Source: an uncultured Flavobacteriales bacterium
GTDB lineage: Bacteria; Bacteroidota; Bacteroidia; Flavobacteriales; BACL11
DNA length: 64,000 nucleotides
NCBI GenBank assembly: GCA_943788405.1
Contig: CALSQD010000002.1
Location: 422,850-486,849 of the forward strand
Direction of reading: 5' to 3'
The position numbers were made by a program, and so were the translations under genes. The notes under the pieces are model-generated. The model did no database searches and was not told where the DNA came from. It was given only the letters and a program-made list of their open reading frames with translations. This document shows positions 1-8,885 of the stretch, one piece after another (positions within the stretch are counted from its first letter, which is position 1; each line of letters begins with the position of its first letter).

Positions 1-261
1 GTTGAGGAGAGGAAGATACTGATTTCAGAAGTAGTGGAAGCCTTTAAAAATGGAACACTAAAAGAAGCCTTTGGTACTGGTACAGCTGTTACAGTAAACC
101 CAATTAATACAATTACTTTTCGTGAAGATAGAATGGTGATTGAAGCACAAGAAGATTCTTTTGCTTTAAGGTTAAAAACTCAGTTACAGGGAATTCAAAA
201 AGGTAAAATTGAAGATACTTATAATTGGAATTCTAAAGTATTAAATGCAGTAAAGAGCTAA
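1..261 (+). CDS. ilvE: Branched-chain amino acid aminotransferase, C-terminal part (cut by window start)
   Basis: The reading frame is open from base 1 to a TAA at 259-261 and gives the last 86 residues of a fold-type IV PLP aminotransferase. The stretch GTLKEAFGTGTA matches the phosphate-binding turn of branched-chain aminotransferases, and the ending with a KIEDTYNW-like segment fits the large (BCAT2-like) form. Known role of the family: reversible transfer of the amino group between Leu/Ile/Val and 2-oxoglutarate in the cytoplasm. The catalytic lysine lies upstream of the window, so activity cannot be judged. Its stop overlaps the stop of the convergent acetyltransferase gene by four bases. 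Confidence 0.88.
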   Translation, partial: VEERKILISEVVEAFKNGTLKEAFGTGTAVTVNPINTITFREDRMVIEAQEDSFALRLKTQLQGIQKGKIEDTYNWNSKVLNAVKS

Positions 262-683
262 GCGTTATACACCATTTTGTAGTGCATAATTCCGGCCTCT
301 TCAAATAGATTTCCTTCTTTTACAAACCCTACTTTTTCATAAAAAGGAATTACTTGTACTTGAGCATGCATATATTTTATCTCTTTTTCATCTTTTAAGT
401 CATGTAATATAGATTGTAGTACTTGCATTCCAAAACCTTTTCCTCTAGCAGATTCTAGTACTGCAAAGCGTTCTAGTTTAAATCCTTTTTCTGTTTTCCT
501 GTGGCGGGCAGTAGCTAAAGGAATATTGTTTTCTAATAATAAAAAGTGAGTAGATTCTTCTTCAAACTCATATTCTAAATCTTCAGGACAGTTTTGACCA
601 ATTACAAAAACTTGGTGGCGAATGGCAAAAGCCTGTTCCCTTAAGGCTTTATTTTTGAAAGTAAATTTTTTAATGACTATCAT
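258..683 (-). CDS. GNAT-family N-acetyltransferase (ElaA-like)
   Basis: A 141-residue single-domain protein. Residues 72-90 carry the acetyl-CoA binding signature of GNAT enzymes (RGKGFG at 80-85, after the beta strand LERFAVL), and the end, PFYEKVGFVKEGNLFEEAGIMHYKM, is the usual C-terminal GNAT fold seen in ElaA-like proteins. The family transfers an acetyl group from acetyl-CoA to an amine; the substrate cannot be told from sequence. The gene is monocistronic, convergent with ilvE, and its start (ATG at 681-683) faces yceI. Confidence 0.85.
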   Translation of the reverse strand: MIVIKKFTFKNKALREQAFAIRHQVFVIGQNCPEDLEYEFEEESTHFLLLENNIPLATARHRKTEKGFKLERFAVLESARGKGFGMQVLQSILHDLKDEKEIKYMHAQVQVIPFYEKVGFVKEGNLFEEAGIMHYKMVYNA

Positions 684-710
684 AACATTTGTTTGTGCCG
701 TAAATTTATG

Positions 711-718
711 TATTTTTG
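711..718 (+). promoter_or_regulatory. Bacteroidota-type -7 element for yceI
   Basis: TATTTTTG matches TAnnTTTG, and a TTTG at 692-695 could serve as the -33 element. It lies 24 bases before the ATG at 743, which supports that start over an earlier in-frame TTG at 716 that overlaps the element. Confidence 0.6.
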
Positions 719-742
719 AGCAATAAATTAAAAAATAAAATC

Positions 743-1336
743 ATGAAAAGAACAATTTTAACTGTACTACTAGCAGTAATAACAACATTTAGTTTTGCAA
801 CTAAACCTCACACCGATAATGTAAGGGTAGATACTAAAAGTTCAACTGTAAAGTGGATAGGTTCCAAAGTAGCATCATCACATGAAGGAACAATTAACAT
901 TAAAAAAGGAATGTTAATGATTAACCATGGTACTCTAGTGGGTGGTCAGTTTAGTATTGATATGAGCTCAATTAAGAATACTGATATAGAATCAGAAGAA
1001 TACAGTGCAAAATTAGAAGGGCATTTAAAGAATGAAGATTTTTTTGATGTTGAACAATTCCCTACAGCTACAATAACAATTGTAAAGGCAGTTAAAGGAA
1101 CAGAGAATAACTATTCTATTGTTGCTAATTTAACGATTAAAGGAATTACACATCCAATTTCTTTTGATGCAAATGTAAATGTAAATGGGATAAACTTTTT
1201 AGCAACTGCTAATATTAAAATTGATCGTACAAAATGGGATGTAACTTATAACTCAGGAAACTTTTTTGAAAACTTAGGAGATTACCTTATTAAGGACGAA
1301 ATTGAATTTGATGTATTTTTGCTTTCAGCAAAATAG
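743..1336 (+). CDS. YceI family periplasmic protein
   Basis: A 197-residue protein with a clear signal peptide (MKRTILTVLLAVITTFSFA, cut before TKPHT). The mature part has the YceI lipocalin-like pattern: a VDTKSSTVKWIGSK start, a central NEDFFDVEQFPTATI segment and a LTIKGITHPISFDA strand. YceI proteins form an antiparallel beta barrel that binds an isoprenoid-type amphiphile in the periplasm; their physiological role is not settled. I place the start at ATG 743 because an earlier TTG would put extra residues before the signal peptide and would overlap the -7 promoter element. A strong hairpin terminator follows at 1405-1435. Confidence 0.9.
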   Translation: MKRTILTVLLAVITTFSFATKPHTDNVRVDTKSSTVKWIGSKVASSHEGTINIKKGMLMINHGTLVGGQFSIDMSSIKNTDIESEEYSAKLEGHLKNEDFFDVEQFPTATITIVKAVKGTENNYSIVANLTIKGITHPISFDANVNVNGINFLATANIKIDRTKWDVTYNSGNFFENLGDYLIKDEIEFDVFLLSAK

Positions 1337-1492
1337 ATGACATTCTACATATTACTGATTATTACAATTATTATTTCCTATATAATTGCAGTTTATCAAA
1401 GAATAAGAGGACTAAAATTTTGGTCCTCTTTTTTTAAATCCCCTATTGCAGTGGCAGGAGTATTGGGTACTATTTGGAAGCTAATAGCTTAA
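1337..1492 (+). CDS. Possible 51-residue hydrophobic protein
   Basis: An ATG directly abutting the yceI stop opens a 51-codon frame whose first 20 residues are almost all hydrophobic (MTFYILLIITIIISYIIAVY), followed by a basic RIRGLKF patch and a second hydrophobic stretch. It would be a small membrane protein coupled to yceI. Against it: the frame contains a strong terminator hairpin (1405-1435) and overlaps the 3' end of the convergent ATP-grasp gene by 23 bases. I do not recognise it as a known family. Confidence 0.25.
   Translation: MTFYILLIITIIISYIIAVYQRIRGLKFWSSFFKSPIAVAGVLGTIWKLIA
1405..1435 (+). terminator. Rho-independent terminator after yceI
   Basis: AAGAGGAC and GTCCTCTT form an eight-base-pair stem around an A/T-rich loop, followed by seven or more T. 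It also works in part on the other strand for the convergent ATP-grasp gene, although its T run is best on plus. Confidence 0.75.
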
Positions 1493-2369
1493 TTACTTCC
1501 TCAGCTAATTGTTCAGCTGCTTTTGGGTGGTTTCTGAACCACAATTCGGGTTCAATTAATTCTAATTCACTTAATGACGGGTTGTTATTGTTATCATAAA
1601 CAATATCAACCCTTGCGTACATAGGTTTAAATGGGCTTGCAGCTAGGCAGTTTTCAGCAAACACAATTTCTTCTTTGGTTGGTGTATATTTTTCTACTCT
1701 GCCACCATGATCATCTTGCACTCGGAAATCACCTTTTTTTGCAATCTTTTTTACGGCATGAGTATATTTTCCTCCAATCATGATTAAGGAGATTTCACCT
1801 TGTGTAGTTATGTTATTTAGGAATTCTTGAAAAAGCATTCCTTCATTTTTTATAAGCTTTTGGAATATAGCTTCAATTTCGGAGCAGTTACTAGGGGTTA
1901 TTCGGTAAGTATGGCGTGCTGCTCCTGATACTGCTGGTTTTAGTACAGCCTCAGTCCAGTTTGTTTTTTCAAATAACTGATTTAAAGTTATGGTATCTCC
2001 TTTCTTAACAAATAGAGTAGGAGCAATATTAATCTTGTTTATTGCTAAATCTTGCAGATAATTCTTGTCAATATTCCAGTTTATAATATCGGAAGAATTA
2101 ATGAAAGTAGTTTTGTTATTTGTGTTTTTTAACCAGGTAAAAAACTCATTGAAGCGTTCAAAATAGTCCCAAGTAGTTCTGAAAATTGCGTATTTGGTAC
2201 TTGTCCAATCAAAAGTTTTATCAGCCCAATCTTTTTTACAAACTTTTAATCCTTTGCTTTCTAGTGCTGTTTGTAGTAATCCATCTTCATCCAAAACTTG
2301 CTGAGTATACCAATCTGATTTTTCAGGGTTTACATAGCGGTGGTCAGTAAGGATTACAATATCGTACAT
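1470..2369 (-). CDS. ATP-grasp domain protein (RimK/glutathione synthetase-like)
   Basis: A 299-residue soluble protein. The centre and C-terminal half show ATP-grasp features: EAVLKPAVSGAARHTYRI (ATP-binding strand and flexible loop, about 139-156), FQEFL (hinge, about 180), FRVQDDHGG (grasp loop, about 214-222) and ELELIEPELWFRNHP near the C-terminus with acidic Mg-binding residues. The family ligates a carboxylate to an amine or thiol through an acyl phosphate; members with the ARVDIV...LELIEPEL pattern are usually annotated as glutathione-synthetase- or DcsG-like. The substrate is unknown. It shares one base with the upstream esterase gene, so the pair is probably co-transcribed. Confidence 0.82.
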   Translation of the reverse strand: MYDIVILTDHRYVNPEKSDWYTQQVLDEDGLLQTALESKGLKVCKKDWADKTFDWTSTKYAIFRTTWDYFERFNEFFTWLKNTNNKTTFINSSDIINWNIDKNYLQDLAINKINIAPTLFVKKGDTITLNQLFEKTNWTEAVLKPAVSGAARHTYRITPSNCSEIEAIFQKLIKNEGMLFQEFLNNITTQGEISLIMIGGKYTHAVKKIAKKGDFRVQDDHGGRVEKYTPTKEEIVFAENCLAASPFKPMYARVDIVYDNNNNPSLSELELIEPELWFRNHPKAAEQLAEEVIKLLASK

Positions 2370-3400
2370 TATTTAACTAGGATTCTCTTTTCTACTGTTC
2401 CATCTTTATAAATATAAAAAAGAGGAGTGTTTGGTTTAGGAATTGTTACTTTTCCTAAAACATCAATAATTTTAATTAATTCAACTGATTTTTCATCAGT
2501 AATATTTTTAATATTTGTTGGGTTAATCAATCCATTTATATCATATTTATTAAAGAATTCCCATATTTTTTCTGAGGCATTAATATCCTGATTAGTTACT
2601 CCATTAGGGAATAGTGCGCCTGGCCAACTGTGTTCTCCATCAATTATTTTATAATGTTCCACTGCAACTCCATTGTTTCCATTTTCCCAAATTTGATGTT
2701 CAGCAGTACAACCATCAGTAGTATTTGAATTAGGAACATTAGTTGTGATTGGAGAGTTACTGCAATTATTGAAGTTTTTCCAAAAATCCATTATATCAGG
2801 AATTGATTCTGTAAAACTACTAGTATTATAGGTTACTGTTGGGTCTGATGTTCCGTGAATCTCCATAATTGGCATGGGGTGGTTTGGATTACAACTGTTA
2901 AACCAACCCAGATTCATACTCCCTGTTACTGATGCAATAGCGGCTATTCTATCACTTAACTCACAGGCTAGTTGATAACTCATAAACCCTCCATTGGACA
3001 TTCCTGTACTGTAAATTCTATCTTGATTTATGCTAAATTCTACTGAAATAGAATCAATAAGAGCAGAAGTAAAACCTATATCATCAACATTACTTCCTCC
3101 CCATCCTACATTCCAATGGGTAATTCCTGAATTATCTAGTGTTCCTTCAGGATGTACGATAATAAATCCTGCCGTATCAGCAATTGCTCTAAAGTCACCA
3201 TACCACATCTGCTGAAAAGCATTAGAGCTATATCCATGAAAATTAAAAACAAGTGGTAATTGATTCCCTGCTACATAGGAGTTAGGTACATATAACATAT
3301 AATCTCGTGTAATTCCTCCATGTGTTATACTTGCATTTATTGTTTGTTGTGCTAGTGTTAATACGGGTAGGAAAATAAGTGATAGAAGTAATTTTTTCAT
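2369..3400 (-). CDS. Secreted PHB depolymerase/LpqC-type esterase with short C-terminal sorting tail
   Basis: A 343-residue exported alpha/beta hydrolase. A signal peptide (about 1-18) is followed by the oxyanion HG at 55-56, the nucleophile motif GMSNG (Ser135), an Asp in the HGTSDPTV segment and a His in GEHSWPG, the order typical of polyhydroxybutyrate depolymerase/feruloyl esterase-like enzymes. The last 36 residues (LIKIIDVLGKV...FYIYKDGTVEKRILVK) are the compact tail shared by several secreted proteins in this window and are probably a type IX export signal. It is tandem with the M14 peptidase gene (stop and next ATG adjacent), suggesting an operon of secreted hydrolases. Substrate unknown. 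A related esterase with the same tail is at 25.9 kb. Confidence 0.87.
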   Translation of the reverse strand: MKKLLLSLIFLPVLTLAQQTINASITHGGITRDYMLYVPNSYVAGNQLPLVFNFHGYSSNAFQQMWYGDFRAIADTAGFIIVHPEGTLDNSGITHWNVGWGGSNVDDIGFTSALIDSISVEFSINQDRIYSTGMSNGGFMSYQLACELSDRIAAIASVTGSMNLGWFNSCNPNHPMPIMEIHGTSDPTVTYNTSSFTESIPDIMDFWKNFNNCSNSPITTNVPNSNTTDGCTAEHQIWENGNNGVAVEHYKIIDGEHSWPGALFPNGVTNQDINASEKIWEFFNKYDINGLINPTNIKNITDEKSVELIKIIDVLGKVTIPKPNTPLFYIYKDGTVEKRILVK

Positions 3401-4927
3401 TTAATTTATAATAATTTGTTTTTTAATATTCCCATCTTTTGTTTTGATGATTTTAATCTTTTTGTTTGTGCTTTCTCTTCCTAAAATATCAAAAGATTGA
3501 CTATTTGTTTTGCTATTATTTAACTCAAAAATGTTTGTACTTCCAAAGGGTACAAGCTGAACATCTTCAATTATAATATCTTGGTTTAAGATGGTAGCAT
3601 TTATTGTTTTAGAATGATAGCCTGCTTTACTAAAAGTTAGGCTGTAGTTGCCTTGATATAAGTACCTGTGGTAATTTCCAATTGGCAAATTAGAATAGAC
3701 ATGAGAGCTATCTACATCATGATTAGTGATTTCAACTTTTGCTTTAATTGGGTTTCCAGTAATGCTATCAGTTACTATTCCTCTTATACCAAATAAGGAT
3801 TGTTCCATATAGTTTAAAAGTGAAGGGTAATTAGCATCCCATAAGGTTGGTAAATCATTTGGGTTTGGTGTTTTGTCATCCGAAAGTTCTAAAGTAAATT
3901 CTTTGCAATACTTAAAGTAATTCATATAATCTTGTCTTCCTCCATCTACTTCATACCAATCCCAACCATTTGTTATTCCATCATTTAAATAGTTAAAATA
4001 TCCATTTCCACTATTTGCTTGGCAGCTATCTGCATATTCGTTTGATACATGCTCCCACCAATTATTATCTGCAGTAATATTACTCCAAGTATCCCATGGG
4101 TAATTACATACTTCTGCTCCTCCGTGCATATTAGCAGAAATTGTAAAATTAACAGTGTCTGCAAGTCCCATAAATATATTTGTTTCTGTTTGGTAAGCGT
4201 TTCCATCAGGATGTGCTCCATCTTCAGGGTCAGGGTAATTTCTGTTTAAATCTACCCAGTTTGCATTGTATCTGCTTGCACTCCATACATCCTGATTTCC
4301 TCCTGCATAAGCTCCATCAGGATTTGCTAAGGGGTTTATCCAGATATCAATATTATCAACTAGATCTGTTAATCTTGTATTATTTCCATATCCATTTAAG
4401 ATGTAGTCAATTAATCGTAAACTTAAAATGTAACCTGCTAGCTCATCACCATGCATTGATGAGGTATATAGGAAGGAAGGTTCATTTTCTTTTTGCCCTA
4501 TATTGTTAGAAATTTGTACAATAAGTATTTCTCTTCCTGAATTTAATGTTCCTAAATGGTGAATCTTGCAAATGCTTGGGAAAGAGTCTGCAAAAGCTTG
4601 CATCATTTCAGTGTACTCCTCATAAGTAGGGTAGTAATCCCAATTATTTTTACTGCCGTTTTTGTAGTTTAATCTTTTTTTAGGAATAATAATGTGCTCT
4701 ATATCAAGCTTAAGAAAACTGCCATATTCATCTTTATTGGCATATGCAAAGGCAGTAGTATTATTTGTTTTATGATCAAGAGAAACAATGTCAGAGATAT
4801 TATCTAACTGAGTTTTATTCTTGTATTTAAAAGAAAAATAAACTTCTCCTTTTTCAGAGAATAGCGTATTGATGTTTTGGCTAAAACTAAAGAATGGAAT
4901 GAGCAAAAAGAAGGCTATTTTTTTCAT
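3401..4927 (-). CDS. Secreted M14 zinc carboxypeptidase with regulatory-like domain and sorting tail
   Basis: A 508-residue exported metallopeptidase. After a signal peptide (1-17) come an N-terminal region and the M14 catalytic domain (about 100-380): HGDE at 169-172 supplies two zinc ligands, NPDG and DLNRNYP the substrate-binding Asn-Arg, ANMHGG the third zinc ligand, and KEFTLELSDD the catalytic Glu. A carboxypeptidase regulatory-like beta sandwich follows (GIRGIVTDSITGNPI onwards). The C-terminus (FDILGREST...DGNIKKQIIIN) is a diverged form of the short tail seen in other secreted proteins here. M14 enzymes remove C-terminal residues from peptides. It heads a three-gene minus-strand set with the esterase and ATP-grasp genes. 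Confidence 0.9.
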   Translation of the reverse strand: MKKIAFFLLIPFFSFSQNINTLFSEKGEVYFSFKYKNKTQLDNISDIVSLDHKTNNTTAFAYANKDEYGSFLKLDIEHIIIPKKRLNYKNGSKNNWDYYPTYEEYTEMMQAFADSFPSICKIHHLGTLNSGREILIVQISNNIGQKENEPSFLYTSSMHGDELAGYILSLRLIDYILNGYGNNTRLTDLVDNIDIWINPLANPDGAYAGGNQDVWSASRYNANWVDLNRNYPDPEDGAHPDGNAYQTETNIFMGLADTVNFTISANMHGGAEVCNYPWDTWSNITADNNWWEHVSNEYADSCQANSGNGYFNYLNDGITNGWDWYEVDGGRQDYMNYFKYCKEFTLELSDDKTPNPNDLPTLWDANYPSLLNYMEQSLFGIRGIVTDSITGNPIKAKVEITNHDVDSSHVYSNLPIGNYHRYLYQGNYSLTFSKAGYHSKTINATILNQDIIIEDVQLVPFGSTNIFELNNSKTNSQSFDILGRESTNKKIKIIKTKDGNIKKQIIIN

Positions 4928-4931
4928 GTTG

Positions 4932-4939
4932 TAAAAATA
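4932..4939 (-). promoter_or_regulatory. -7-like element four bases before the carboxypeptidase start
   Basis: On the minus strand TATTTTTA is followed by CAAC and the ATG at 4927. It differs from TAnnTTTG only at the last base and has the same four-base gap as several other genes here, which suggests a leaderless mRNA. Confidence 0.4.
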
Positions 4940-4993
4940 AATATAATGCTAAGAATATGGGTTAATCAAAATGTAGAATCTTATGTATTCAAA

Positions 4994-6202
4994 CTATTTA
5001 TTGAACTTATCTAAAGTTGCTTTTACTGCATCCTTATGAATAGTGAAAGTCATCATTTTTAGTTTTACAAAATCTTCATGGTAAAAGTAGTAGCCAGGGA
5101 AGTTTCCGTTACGGGCACCTGAACCACTATCTTTTATTAAAAACCACCAATCACCATTGTCATCAATCTTATAACCGATTAAATGTATAGCATGGTCATC
5201 AGTTGTAGTTTTATTTGAAAAACGGAATTGTCTTGCATTTTCATCAATAAATTCAGAAGGAATATCATAAGAAGGAACCATTGCAACATCATGTGTAGAA
5301 GAATATCCGCTTTCTGACACATCACCACCAATTGAGATAGAAAATCCATTTTCAATTGCATTTTTAATTGCAAACATGAAATCATCTAAAGGCACATTGT
5401 AGTAGGCATCACTTCTCCACCAGTTGTCAGGAACTTTGTATTCTTCCTGACTCCAATAAGGTTTTTGCATCAAGCTCATAAAATCAACATAATCGTTAGG
5501 TTTAAGCTTAGTTACATTTTTTAAGAATGATTTTGGAGTATAAGTTTTTCCATTGTACTTAAATGAAGTAGGAGGGGCGCCCATATAATGATTCAAAATA
5601 GATTTGATATTGGATAGAATTGCTTCCTCATCCCAAAAGTTGATTTGCTTACAATTCTTTAAGTAGGCCTCAAATTCACCAAACATTTTTTCATGATTGT
5701 AAAAAGGTTGGTCACTTGGTTTTCCTTCATAAGCATCAGCAGGTACAATTCCGTACCAATCCATCATTCTTTGTACTGCATTGGTTTCTGAACCTTCTCC
5801 TAAGTGAGTGTTTCCTCTAGTTTTGATAAAACCTCTTGCTTTTTCAATATACTCAAAGTAAACAGGGTAAAGTTCTGATAAATTGATTGTTTTTCCTGTT
5901 ATTCTGTGGAGTTCACTTTCGTAAAATGAAGTAGTTGAAAAACACCAGCAAGTACCTGTATTTCCTTGTGAGATAGGGTTTTCTGCTTCTACAATTGTAA
6001 ATTCATCTAAACTTTGAGGAATTTTTTTTCCGTCAAAATTCATTTTGAAGGATTTGTATTCTTCTTTTTCTCCTTTGTCGTATTTGTTGCTTTCGCTTAC
6101 AATTTTTCCGTAAAAAGGGTTGGAGTAGGATTCAAACTGTCCTTTGTCCTGTGCATTAACTGCTAGGCTAGCTAGTAATAATATTCCTATTTTTTTTATC
6201 AT
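4994..6202 (-). CDS. C1 family cysteine peptidase (bleomycin hydrolase/aminopeptidase C-like)
   Basis: A 402-residue protein with a signal peptide (MIKKIGILLLASLAVNAQ). The catalytic cysteine sits in QGNTGTCWCFS (Cys85), followed by the helix that starts the papain-like fold; the active-site His is in TDDHAIHLIGY and the third position in WFLIKDSGSGARNG, where Asp stands in place of the usual Asn. Intervening sequence (about 100-290) is the longer insert typical of bleomycin hydrolase-type C1 peptidases. The family cleaves N-terminal residues; the signal peptide points to a periplasmic or surface role. No short sorting tail is present. It is divergent from the SRPBCC-GyrI gene. Confidence 0.87.
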   Translation of the reverse strand: MIKKIGILLLASLAVNAQDKGQFESYSNPFYGKIVSESNKYDKGEKEEYKSFKMNFDGKKIPQSLDEFTIVEAENPISQGNTGTCWCFSTTSFYESELHRITGKTINLSELYPVYFEYIEKARGFIKTRGNTHLGEGSETNAVQRMMDWYGIVPADAYEGKPSDQPFYNHEKMFGEFEAYLKNCKQINFWDEEAILSNIKSILNHYMGAPPTSFKYNGKTYTPKSFLKNVTKLKPNDYVDFMSLMQKPYWSQEEYKVPDNWWRSDAYYNVPLDDFMFAIKNAIENGFSISIGGDVSESGYSSTHDVAMVPSYDIPSEFIDENARQFRFSNKTTTDDHAIHLIGYKIDDNGDWWFLIKDSGSGARNGNFPGYYFYHEDFVKLKMMTFTIHKDAVKATLDKFNK

Positions 6203-6281
6203 GAGTGTAGGTTTTGTTTTTGAAAGTTCAAACTTAAAGTATTTTTGTAATTTACAACCCTTTAACTAAAACATTATAATT

Positions 6282-7280
6282 ATGAATGCTTTAAAACAAA
6301 TTTTAAAATGGACATTGATTTGTTTCCTTGCTTTTTGCACTTTCAATCTTTTTATATCAGGAAAATATAAAATGCAAAGAACTATAACAATAGATGCACC
6401 TGCCTATGTGGTATATGGTGAGGTAACGGATTTACAAACATGGCCTACTTGGGATACTTGGTGGGAGAAGGATACTACTATTACTACAGAATATACGGGA
6501 GCTAGATATGGGGTTGATTCTAAAATGTCATGGACTGGTGTATATGGTTTTGGGTCATTGGAGATAACTGCTGTTAGCTTTGCTGATTCTATAAATACAG
6601 AACTTAATTTTGAAGGAATGTCACCAGCTTATGGTTTTTGGAATTTTAAAGAGACAGATGAGGGAACACACATTACTTGGGGAATGAAAGGGGAGATGCC
6701 TTTCTTTATGCACTTTATGACTATGTTTTTTGATGCTATGGCAGGGCCTGATTTTGAGGCAGGACTACAAGGTTTAAAGGCAAAATGTGAAAGTATACCT
6801 AGTCGTTCATCAGAAGTTGCAATAGTTGATGTACCTGAACAACATTATTTATTCATTGAAGCAAGATGTACTATGAATGAAATTGGTGAGACTATTGGTG
6901 CTACTTACGGAGAGCTATTTGCTTATCTTGGTCAAAATGAAATTGTGCCTGTAGGTATGCCTTTTACTAGGTGGACTTCTTTCCCAAAACAAGCAGGAGA
7001 TGAGGATGTAGTTGTATTTGATGCAGGGGTTTTAATTGCAACAAATCATTTAGGAAACGGTAGAATTGAAGGTGGCTTGTTAAGGCCAAGAAAAACAATA
7101 CAAGCTACTCATTATGGTGCGTATGAACTGAGTGGAAATACGCATGATTTAATTGATGTGTATGCTGCTGAAAATGGATTAGAAGTTATACCAGGTGCTT
7201 TGGAGTTTTATACTAATGACCCAACAACTGTTGCTCCTGAAGATGTAGAAACTTTAATTATTTATGATTTGGTAGAATAA
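6282..7280 (+). CDS. SRPBCC domain protein fused to a GyrI-like ligand-binding domain
   Basis: A 332-residue protein with an N-terminal hydrophobic segment (about 8-26), then a SRPBCC/polyketide cyclase-like domain (about 35-170: ITIDAPAYVVYGEVTDLQTWPTWDTWW is the usual first strand-helix unit) and a GyrI-like/AraC effector-binding domain (about 185-332, with VPVGMPFTRWTSF and the end YTNDPTTVAPEDVETLIIYDLV). Both domains bind small hydrophobic ligands; the pairing is frequent in Bacteroidota but I know no proven function. A TATTTTTG -7 element lies at about 6240 with a leader of roughly 35 bases. It stands alone as a transcription unit. Confidence 0.82.
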   Translation: MNALKQILKWTLICFLAFCTFNLFISGKYKMQRTITIDAPAYVVYGEVTDLQTWPTWDTWWEKDTTITTEYTGARYGVDSKMSWTGVYGFGSLEITAVSFADSINTELNFEGMSPAYGFWNFKETDEGTHITWGMKGEMPFFMHFMTMFFDAMAGPDFEAGLQGLKAKCESIPSRSSEVAIVDVPEQHYLFIEARCTMNEIGETIGATYGELFAYLGQNEIVPVGMPFTRWTSFPKQAGDEDVVVFDAGVLIATNHLGNGRIEGGLLRPRKTIQATHYGAYELSGNTHDLIDVYAAENGLEVIPGALEFYTNDPTTVAPEDVETLIIYDLVE

Positions 7281-7402
7281 GCTGGACACATAAGGTTCTT
7301 CTTTTAAATTACAAGAGAAAATATGTTGAATTAGTAGTTTAATAAAATATTGGGAACATAAGATTTTACTTTTTTTGATTTTTTTAATAGAATAAGTCAT
7401 TC

Positions 7403-7410
7403 TATTTTTG
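7403..7410 (+). promoter_or_regulatory. -7 element for the 414-residue secreted protein gene
   Basis: TATTTTTG fits TAnnTTTG, with a TTG at 7377-7379 as a possible -33 element. The transcript would carry a leader of about 50 bases before the ATG at 7463. Confidence 0.5.
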
Positions 7411-7462
7411 CTTCATAAATAATCGGTAAAAGCCCTAACCAACTAATATAGGCGATAAAAAG

Positions 7463-8707
7463 ATGAAAAAATATTTACTAATACTTTTTGTGTTTTTTGG
7501 GTTAAATACACAAGCGCAATTTATTGGGAATGATTGCGATTCAATTGGAATTTCTATAAATCCAGCATCAACTTCAACAACATTATTACTTGATGGAACG
7601 GTTGGAAATATTAATGGAACTGTAACCAATTGGAATTGGATTATATTTAATAACTTAGGCGTTATCTTAGTAGATTCAGTGCAGAATGTTTCAGTAAATC
7701 CTGCAAATACAATAGATACATTAACTGTTTTTTTATCTCCAAGTATAAATTCAAATGGAATAATAGCTTCTTGTAGTTTTACGGGAACGATATATTATAA
7801 TGGATCAAGTTGGGTAGTTACACTATCTTCTAATTTTACTGGAAACGGTTCAATAGGAATAGGTCCTGGAGGAATTGGATCTATGTCTTCTCATTGTGAT
7901 TCTATTAATGTTGTGGTTGACCCTATGAGCACAAGTACAAATGTTATTTTGAATGCTGATGCTACTACCTTGCCAGGAATTGTTACTTCTTGGTTTTGGG
8001 ATATTTATGATTACAATGGTTTTGTGCAAACATCTTCTACTCAAAGTGTTAATTTTACTGCAAGTACTACTGATACTTTAATGGTTTTCTTGGAAACTAC
8101 TATTGATATAAATGGAAGTGTATTTGTTTGTATGCATTTTGGGTCTGTATATTATGATGGTAGTAATTGGGTATTTACTTCCGCTTATTTGCCTTTAGGA
8201 CCTATTATTCCGGGTGGAGGAGCAGGTATAGGTAATATTTCTGCTGTTTGTGATTCGGTAAGTATTAGTGTTAATTCATCATCTACATATAGTAATATTA
8301 CTTTTGATGGAACTATAAGTGGAGCAAATACATATATTTTAGATTATTATTGGGAGGTATTTGACCAAGCTGGGAATATGTTTGTAGATTCAACACAATC
8401 AATTAGTTTTATCAACTCAAATCCGTCTGATACATTTGCAGTTTTTTTAACAACAGTTATAGATGATGGGGTGTCTATATTTTCTTGTATGGCATTTGAT
8501 ATGTTAGTATTTGGTAATAATGGTTGGGTTTCAATGCGAGTAGGAGGTAGTGCTACTGGAATTGAAGATATTAACTCATTCTTAGAAAACAGAAAATTAC
8601 TAAAAGTGGTGGATGTTTTAGGAAGAGAAACCAAAGCAACTAAAAATACTCCAATGTTCTATATTTACAATGATGGTACAGTAGAAAAGAAAATGATTAT
8701 TGAGTAA
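7463..8707 (+). CDS. Secreted protein with three tandem beta-rich repeats and short sorting tail
   Basis: A 414-residue protein with a signal peptide (MKKYLLILFVFFGLNTQAQ). The mature part consists of three repeats of about 115-120 residues, starting at C-D-S-I-G-I-S, C-D-S-I-N-V-V and C-D-S-V-S-I-S. Each has a strand ending W-[NFY]-W-x-[IV]-[FY] and a later FxCxxF Cys, so each repeat likely folds as an Ig/PKD-like beta sandwich with one disulphide. The final 36 residues (LLKVVDVLGRET...FYIYNDGTVEKKMIIE) are the compact tail shared with seven other proteins in this window. No catalytic motif is visible; a surface structural or adhesive role is only a guess. A strong terminator follows. Confidence 0.8.
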   Translation: MKKYLLILFVFFGLNTQAQFIGNDCDSIGISINPASTSTTLLLDGTVGNINGTVTNWNWIIFNNLGVILVDSVQNVSVNPANTIDTLTVFLSPSINSNGIIASCSFTGTIYYNGSSWVVTLSSNFTGNGSIGIGPGGIGSMSSHCDSINVVVDPMSTSTNVILNADATTLPGIVTSWFWDIYDYNGFVQTSSTQSVNFTASTTDTLMVFLETTIDINGSVFVCMHFGSVYYDGSNWVFTSAYLPLGPIIPGGGAGIGNISAVCDSVSISVNSSSTYSNITFDGTISGANTYILDYYWEVFDQAGNMFVDSTQSISFINSNPSDTFAVFLTTVIDDGVSIFSCMAFDMLVFGNNGWVSMRVGGSATGIEDINSFLENRKLLKVVDVLGRETKATKNTPMFYIYNDGTVEKKMIIE

Positions 8708-8724
8708 TATAAACTGATTAATAT

Positions 8725-8758
8725 AAAAAAAGCCCTGCTGAAAAGTAGGGCTTTTTTT
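8725..8758 (+). terminator. Rho-independent terminator
   Basis: AGCCCTGCT and AGTAGGGCT pair around a GAAA tetraloop, followed by seven T. It ends the transcript of the 414-residue secreted protein gene. Confidence 0.85.
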
Positions 8759-8767
8759 GTTTTACTA

Positions 8768-8872
8768 TGTCATCTTGAGCTTGTCGAAAGATCTCTAGGT
8801 TCCATCTTTTAGTATCTGTAGATATCTGCCTTTGCCGAATAAACTACATTTCACTCAAGGTTCGATATGACA
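8768..8872. repeat. Interspersed repeat with inverted TGTCAT ends
   Basis: A stretch of about 105 bp that begins TGTCATCTTGAGCTTGTCGA and ends with the inverse complement of TGTCATATCGAACCTTGAG. Such TGTCATnnTGAGC/TCGA elements are common noncoding repeats in Flavobacteriia. This is the only copy I see in the window, so the call rests on recalled pattern and on the inverted ends. It sits between the terminator of the secreted protein gene and the 3' end of the TonB receptor gene. Confidence 0.5.
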
Positions 8873-8885
8873 AACTTATTTATTA

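Noticed and set aside
4049-4509. Two plus-strand frames inside the M14 peptidase gene
   Set aside because: They lie antisense to a complete catalytic domain and look like no protein family.
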